In this document: piece after piece, positions 60,038 through 64,000 of the stretch
How the letters are laid out: the number at the start of each line of letters is the position of its first letter
How positions within the stretch are numbered: position 1 is the stretch's first letter
Assembly: GCA_964387495.1 (NCBI GenBank)
Contig: CAYLXB010000008.1
Span: 1-64,000 of the forward strand
Length of the DNA stretch: 64,000 nucleotides
Origin: DSXF01 sp964387495
Lineage (GTDB): Bacteria > Chloroflexota > Anaerolineae > Anaerolineales > Villigracilaceae
Direction: 5' to 3'
Position numbers and translations under genes: made by a program
The notes under the pieces: model-generated
Seen by the model: the letters and a program-made list of their open reading frames with translations, nothing else
The model's database searches: none
Told to the model about the DNA's origin: nothing

Positions 60038-61120
60038 ATGAAATACGGCCTTAACATTCTTTCCGATGGTGCACTGGATTTCTTATCTCTTGGCGCACTC
60101 GTACACCGCCTTGATCCAGGCATCGTTCCCTTCCGCAAGGCCTCCGAATGCCAGATCCACGTCTCGGGCGGCGAATTCAACTGCGCCGCCAACCTGGCCG
60201 ATTGCTTTCGCCTGAATACCGCCATCGTCACCGCAATGGTGGATTACCCCATTGGCGACTTGATAACTGAACGGGTGCGGGCAATGGGCGTCAGGCCCTT
60301 CTACAAACATTTCAAGCACAACGGCGTCAATGGCCCGAACATGGCCGCCGTCTACAGCGACCGCGGCTACGGCGTGCGCGCTCCGGTCGTTTTCTACAAC
60401 CGCTCGAACGAGGCCGCAGCACAACTTAAACCCGGTGATTTCGACTGGCGGTCTATTTTCGAGAACGGCGTCCGCTGGTTCCATAGCGGCGGCATCTTTG
60501 CTGCTCTCTCCAGCACCACGGGGGAACTCATTATCGAAGGAATGCAGGCCGCCAGGAATGCAGGCGCCATCGTCTCCTTTGACCTGAATTACCGCACCAA
60601 ACTCTGGAACATCTGGGGCGGGCAGGAAAAGGCCGCATCCACCCTCACCCGTATCGTTGAGAATGTGGATGTGCTGGTAGGCAACGAGGAAGACCTCCAG
60701 ATGGGGCTTGGCCTGCCCGGGCCTGAATCAAGCGCCAAATCCAAGCTCGACCCGGCTGCATTCCTGGGCATGATCGAGATAGTCGTAAAAAAGTTCCCTC
60801 GGATTAAAGTTGTTGCCACCACCCTGCGCGAAGTCCACTCCACCAACCGGCATGCATGGGGCGCAGTGGCCTGGATCGATGGAAAGTCTTACCTCTCACC
60901 GGCCTGTGAACTGGATGTCTACGACCGGGTCGGCGGCGGCGACGGTTTCGCCTCGGGATTCTTCTATGGCTTGTTGAATAATGTGGCAGAGCAGGAAGCC
61001 GTCAACCTCGGCTGGGCACACGGTGCCCTGCTGACCACCTTCCCCGGGGACACCACAATGGCAACCGTGGAACAGGTGCGGGCTTTTGCCCAAGGCGGTT
61101 CAGCGCGCATTCAGCGCTAA
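60038..61120 (+). CDS. PfkB family sugar kinase, probable 2-keto-3-deoxygluconate kinase
   Basis: A 360-aa ribokinase-fold enzyme. HVSGGEFNCAANLADCF forms the N-terminal substrate motif, SFDLNYRTKLW is as in KDG kinases, and DRVGGGDGFASGFFYGLL is the C-terminal catalytic motif with the base Asp. In the operon it would phosphorylate KDG or a related keto-sugar acid. A ribosome binding site (gaaagga) precedes ATG 60038. The terminator-like hairpins after it may end the first transcript. Confidence 0.82.
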   Translation: MKYGLNILSDGALDFLSLGALVHRLDPGIVPFRKASECQIHVSGGEFNCAANLADCFRLNTAIVTAMVDYPIGDLITERVRAMGVRPFYKHFKHNGVNGPNMAAVYSDRGYGVRAPVVFYNRSNEAAAQLKPGDFDWRSIFENGVRWFHSGGIFAALSSTTGELIIEGMQAARNAGAIVSFDLNYRTKLWNIWGGQEKAASTLTRIVENVDVLVGNEEDLQMGLGLPGPESSAKSKLDPAAFLGMIEIVVKKFPRIKVVATTLREVHSTNRHAWGAVAWIDGKSYLSPACELDVYDRVGGGDGFASGFFYGLLNNVAEQEAVNLGWAHGALLTTFPGDTTMATVEQVRAFAQGGSARIQR

Positions 61121-61130
61121 TGCTGGCATA

Positions 61131-61177
61131 GGGCGGGTCTCAAAGACCCGGTTGGTTGAGCAACCGGATACCCGCCC
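61131..61177 (+). terminator. Nested hairpins after the KDG-kinase-like gene
   Basis: GGGCGGGT (61131-61138) pairs with ACCCGCCC (61170-61177) and encloses CCGGTTG/CAACCGG (61148-61154, 61161-61167). A competing hairpin GGGTCT-CAA-AGACCC (61135-61149) would exclude the outer stem. The structure begins 11 bases after the stop. It may terminate the upstream transcript; the competing folds also allow a switch. Confidence 0.55.
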
Positions 61178-61210
61178 CATAATTTCACAATCCCTTGCAC
61201 ACGTGTGCAA
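61156..61210 (+). promoter_or_regulatory. Internal LacI-regulated promoter
   Basis: -35 TTGAGC (61156-61161), 16-base spacer, -10 CATAAT (61178-61183), then the perfect palindrome TTGCACACGTGTGCAA (61195-61210), 11 bases after the -10. This matches the operator and geometry at the LacI gene (53386-53401). It predicts that the dehydrogenase and IolG-like genes form a second transcript under the same regulator. Confidence 0.72.
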
Positions 61211-61252
61211 ACTCCATCAGGAGATCATTCGGTTTTTCAAAAGGAGAAAATC

Positions 61253-62296
61253 ATGGACAAGATGAAAGCGTATGTTTTCAAGGATGTCGGCCAACTCGTG
61301 TACGAGGAAAAGCCCATTCCCCACGTCAAGGAGCCAGATGACGTGCTGCTCAAAGTCAGGGCTGTAGGCATCTGTGGCTCAGACCTTAAAATAATCGAAG
61401 GCAAACATCACTTCCGTCCTAATACCGTGCTGGGGCACGAGTTCTGTGGCGAGGTGGTCGAGGTCGGTTCACACGTTCACCATGTCAAGATCGGTGACCG
61501 CGTTTCAATCGACAACAACATCCGCTGCGGCTTCTGCTCATTCTGCCGCATGGGTCTGACCAGCCAGTGTGTGGACATCAAGACCAGTGCCCTGGGTGTC
61601 ATGCGTGACGGCGGCTACGCAGAATACTGCCTCGTTCCTGAGAAACAGTGCTTTGTTCTGCCCGCTGAGATCGATGATATTCTCGGTACACAGGTCGAGA
61701 CGCTTGCGACCGTGGTCAACGGCATGAACACCCTCCTGATGCTGCCATATGACTATGTGATGATTCTCGGCTTCGGCCCAATTGGCTACCTGTTCGGACA
61801 GTTCGCCAAGAACATCGCTGCCAAGGTGGCCGTGACTGAGATTGACCCCTTCCGGATCAATGTGGCAAAGGAATGCGGCCTGACGGTCTGGAACCCGAAC
61901 GAAGTGGATGTGGTCCAGAAGATCACCGACTTCACCTACGGCCGCAAGGCGGATATCGTCGTCGAAGCCACCGGCAATGCGCTCTGGCAGGCGCTGCAGT
62001 GTGTCACCCCCGGCGGCAAGGTTCTGCCCTTCGGTATGGACTCATCCGTCCAGACCACCATTGTGCCCAATGAAATCACACGCTGGGCGACCAAGATCCT
62101 GGGCCTGTACCTCGGGCAGAATACGATGGTGCCATCCATCCGTATTTTCCAGGAGAATCGTCTCAATATGGGACCTTTCTTCACCAAGGTCATCCCGTTT
62201 GACGATGGCCTGGGTGCATTCGATATGCTCGGCCTGGACATGAAGACGCTCGAGCACAAACCCAAGAGCGCAATGAAAATCGTAATGAAGTTCTAG
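61253..62296 (+). CDS. Zinc-dependent medium-chain dehydrogenase (sugar/polyol type)
   Basis: A 347-aa MDR enzyme. Catalytic zinc ligands are in VGICGSD (Cys) and LGHEFCGEV (His-Glu). The structural zinc loop CGFCSFCRMGLTSQC supplies four Cys. The cofactor motif is GFGPIGYLFGQ, with Glu in VTEIDP suggesting NAD preference. It resembles sorbitol/threonine/galactitol-type dehydrogenases and probably oxidises a sugar acid or polyol entering this pathway. AAGGAG precedes ATG 61253, and the LacI operator lies 43 bases upstream. Confidence 0.88.
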   Translation: MDKMKAYVFKDVGQLVYEEKPIPHVKEPDDVLLKVRAVGICGSDLKIIEGKHHFRPNTVLGHEFCGEVVEVGSHVHHVKIGDRVSIDNNIRCGFCSFCRMGLTSQCVDIKTSALGVMRDGGYAEYCLVPEKQCFVLPAEIDDILGTQVETLATVVNGMNTLLMLPYDYVMILGFGPIGYLFGQFAKNIAAKVAVTEIDPFRINVAKECGLTVWNPNEVDVVQKITDFTYGRKADIVVEATGNALWQALQCVTPGGKVLPFGMDSSVQTTIVPNEITRWATKILGLYLGQNTMVPSIRIFQENRLNMGPFFTKVIPFDDGLGAFDMLGLDMKTLEHKPKSAMKIVMKF

Positions 62297-62315
62297 TACT
62301 CACATCTTCGACTCT

Positions 62316-62344
62316 TCCCTTCCCTGTTTTGGGGAGGGAAGGGA
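62316..62344 (+). promoter_or_regulatory. Hairpin overlapping the ribosome binding region of the IolG-like gene
   Basis: TCCCTTCCCT (62316-62325) can pair with AGGGAAGGGA (62335-62344). The right arm supplies the purine-rich Shine-Dalgarno-like sequence before ATG 62356, so folding could reduce initiation. It could also act as a weak terminator between the two dehydrogenase genes; no T-run follows. Confidence 0.4.
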
Positions 62345-62355
62345 GAAAGGCTTCC

Positions 62356-63369
62356 ATGAACCGACAAGTAAAGATTGCTGTGATTGGAACAGGACGCATG
62401 GGAAGCGTCCACACCCGGAATATTGCCCGGCTGATTCCCGAAGCGGAATTGGTTGCCGTCTGTGACATCCGCCTGGAGGTCGCTCAGGCAGTAGCCGACG
62501 AACTGGGTATCCAGCGCGTTGTTCAAGATTACCATGAATTGCTGACCGACCCGGAGATCGATGCGATCCTGATCGCCACCAGCACCAACACCCATGCCTT
62601 TATTATGAAAGATGTGGCTGCTTCTGGCAAGCATATCTTCTGCGAGAAGCCCCTGGCCCTGGAACTGGATCAGATTGATGAGGCCCTGGCCGAGGTCGAA
62701 AAGGCCAGAGTCAAACTGCAGGTTGGATTCAACCGCCGCTTTGATAAAAGTTACCGCCGGGTGCGTGAGGTGGTCGCTTCGGGTCAGCTCGGCCGGCCCT
62801 GCATCTTGCGCATCACCGACCGGGACCCTGATTTTCCTGCCATGGAGTTCCTGCGGGTCTCCGGCGGCATTTTCCTCGATCTCTCAATTCATGACTTCGA
62901 CATGGCCCGTTTCCAGATCGGCGAGGTGGAAGAAATCTACGCCACCGGTGGAGTCTTGATCAATCCCGAGTTGAAAGAGTTCGGCGATATCGATACCGGC
63001 GTGATCACGCTTAAATTCGCCAACGGCGCGGTGGGAGCCATTGACAACAGCCGCAAAGCAGTCTATGGCTATGACCAGCGCCTGGAAGTATTCTGCTCGA
63101 ATGGCACGGCGATGGCAAACAACGAGAGCGAAGATACCACCGTGAAAGGCAACGCGGATGGATTCCTGTCTGCCAAACCGCCATACTTCTTTATGCAACG
63201 TTATGCCCCCTGCTACGTGGACGAGGTGCGCCAGTTCATCGAATGCGTGCGTGACGACAAACCCACCCCCACAACCGGCAAGGATGGGCGCGCCGCTGTG
63301 GTGCTCGGTTATGCTGCCTGGAAATCGCTGCGTGAAAACCGGCCGGTTAAGATAAGTGAATTCAAATAA
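62356..63369 (+). CDS. Gfo/Idh/MocA oxidoreductase, inositol 2-dehydrogenase (IolG)-like
   Basis: A 337-aa NAD(P)-dependent enzyme. The Rossmann start is IAVIGTGRMGSVHTRNIA, the catalytic Lys is in CEKPLAL, and the C-terminal domain has GGIFLDLSIHDFDMARF with the Asp-x3-His pair, DIDTGVITLKF and NSRKAVYGYDQRLEVF, which is close to myo-inositol 2-dehydrogenases. It may oxidise inositol or a related ring polyol or sugar. ATG 62356 is chosen; a longer frame from 62329 would start inside the hairpin. It forms a pair with the preceding zinc dehydrogenase. Confidence 0.87.
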   Translation: MNRQVKIAVIGTGRMGSVHTRNIARLIPEAELVAVCDIRLEVAQAVADELGIQRVVQDYHELLTDPEIDAILIATSTNTHAFIMKDVAASGKHIFCEKPLALELDQIDEALAEVEKARVKLQVGFNRRFDKSYRRVREVVASGQLGRPCILRITDRDPDFPAMEFLRVSGGIFLDLSIHDFDMARFQIGEVEEIYATGGVLINPELKEFGDIDTGVITLKFANGAVGAIDNSRKAVYGYDQRLEVFCSNGTAMANNESEDTTVKGNADGFLSAKPPYFFMQRYAPCYVDEVRQFIECVRDDKPTPTTGKDGRAAVVLGYAAWKSLRENRPVKISEFK

Positions 63370-63446
63370 GCCAGGTATGGATTGCCAACAGTGGGCGCGG
63401 AACAGCATTCTCGATCCATTGCCCCCTCTTTATAAAGGTATTTGCT

Positions 63447-64000
63447 GTGACTCAACCTGAGAACCTGCACAAACCATCCGAAAAAGAATATTTGAACTGC
63501 ATTCGCTGCGGTCTGTGCCTGGCTGTCTGCCCAACGTACCGGGAATATCTCAGCGAGACCGCCTCGCCGCGCGGCCGGGTGGCGTTGGCCCGCAAAGGTC
63601 TGGAAGGCGAATTGGAACTCAGCCCCAACCTGATCGAGCAGATGTATGCCTGTTTCGACTGCATGGCTTGCAATGACATCTGTCCAGTGGGCATCCGCCC
63701 GGCTGACCTGGCATTGGAAATGCGTCATGTACAGGAGCAAGTCCAACCTGCCGCATGGAAACGCGCCTTATTTGGTGGATTAATTCCACGACCGGGGCGG
63801 ATGGAAGCCATAACCTGGGCGCTCCGCATTTACGAAAGTCTGGGCATCCGCCGCCTGGTCTACGCGCTGGGCTTACGTAAACTGATGCCCCGCAAACTGC
63901 GTGACCTCGAAGCCATGTTGCCACACCTGCCTCAGCGGCCACTACGCCAGGTCCTGCCAGAGATTACCCCTGCCACCGGTGAAAGCAAATACAGGCTGGG
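63447..64000 (+). CDS. GlcF/LutA-like (Fe-S)-binding oxidoreductase subunit (partial, 3' end outside window)
   Basis: The frame is open from GTG 63447 to the window end (184 codons). It has two [4Fe-4S] ferredoxin motifs: CIRCGLCLAVCPTY and CFDCMACNDICPVG, separated by about 45 residues, as in glycolate oxidase subunit GlcF and related 2-hydroxyacid dehydrogenases. Expected to pass electrons from a flavin subunit to quinone at the membrane. A short aaagg site precedes the GTG. A flavin partner such as GlcD would be expected just beyond the window. It fits oxidation of a 2-hydroxy acid made in this operon. Confidence 0.85.
   Translation, partial: MTQPENLHKPSEKEYLNCIRCGLCLAVCPTYREYLSETASPRGRVALARKGLEGELELSPNLIEQMYACFDCMACNDICPVGIRPADLALEMRHVQEQVQPAAWKRALFGGLIPRPGRMEAITWALRIYESLGIRRLVYALGLRKLMPRKLRDLEAMLPHLPQRPLRQVLPEITPATGESKYRL

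Overview
The window looks like a chromosome segment of a Chloroflexota bacterium, probably of the Anaerolineae. This is inferred from the gene families present: DUF4012 and DUF2723 proteins, pentapeptide lipoproteins with WPAGFDP tails, SdrD/C25 surface proteins, UxaE and LarA-type enzymes. No rRNA, tRNA, CRISPR array, insertion sequence or phage gene was seen, so the assignment stays moderate. Base composition looks uniform.

Left part (1-12676, + strand): a surface-polysaccharide locus of tightly coupled genes, many with ATGA overlaps. It holds two GT4 glycosyltransferases, a GNAT acetyltransferase, an O-antigen-ligase/Wzy-like membrane protein, a HisH/HisF/WbpG-type trio that in known O-antigen loci makes acetamidino sugars, an ExoA-like GT2, a methyltransferase, a Wzz/BY-kinase chain-length regulator, and a low-molecular-weight tyrosine phosphatase fused to a nucleotidyltransferase-like domain.

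Middle part (12968-32557, + strand): a 3202-residue secreted protein with eight SdrD B-like units, a GEVED domain and a C-terminal gingipain-type C25 protease; then a lasso-peptide-like RiPP cluster (asparagine-synthetase homologue, 76-aa precursor with an exact YxxPxLxxxGxxxxxT leader motif, HPr-kinase-like protein, PqqD-like RRE) that lacks the B2 leader protease. Downstream are a DUF4012 protein, a secreted protein with a duplicated four-Cys domain, a DUF2723 membrane protein and a pentapeptide-repeat lipoprotein.

Right-centre (32750-53187, all - strand): a phosphate-centred catabolic or scavenging locus. It encodes seven HAD domains in six proteins, all lacking the usual second Asp of motif I; a circularly permuted cofactor-independent phosphoglycerate mutase next to a normal ApgM-type mutase; a PRK/uridine-kinase-like P-loop kinase; an MFS carrier; an RpiR regulator with a phosphosugar-binding SIS domain; an Fbp/Afu-type ABC importer; a DUF47-PiT phosphate transport pair; a PfkB kinase; and an MBL hydrolase. 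Two promoters in this block (before the RpiR gene and before the HAD cluster) share a 24-nt element, suggesting co-regulation.

Right end (53433-64000, + strand, divergent): a sugar-acid catabolic operon led by a LacI regulator: UxaE tagaturonate epimerase, SDR oxidoreductase, LarA-type nickel-pincer racemase/epimerase, an unknown small protein, 6-phosphogluconate dehydrogenase, a KDG-kinase-like PfkB protein, a zinc dehydrogenase, an IolG-like dehydrogenase and the start of a GlcF-like iron-sulfur protein. A perfect 14-bp palindrome, TGCACACGTGTGCA, lies just downstream of predicted -10 boxes at both the LacI gene and the zinc-dehydrogenase gene, which defines a small local LacI regulon.
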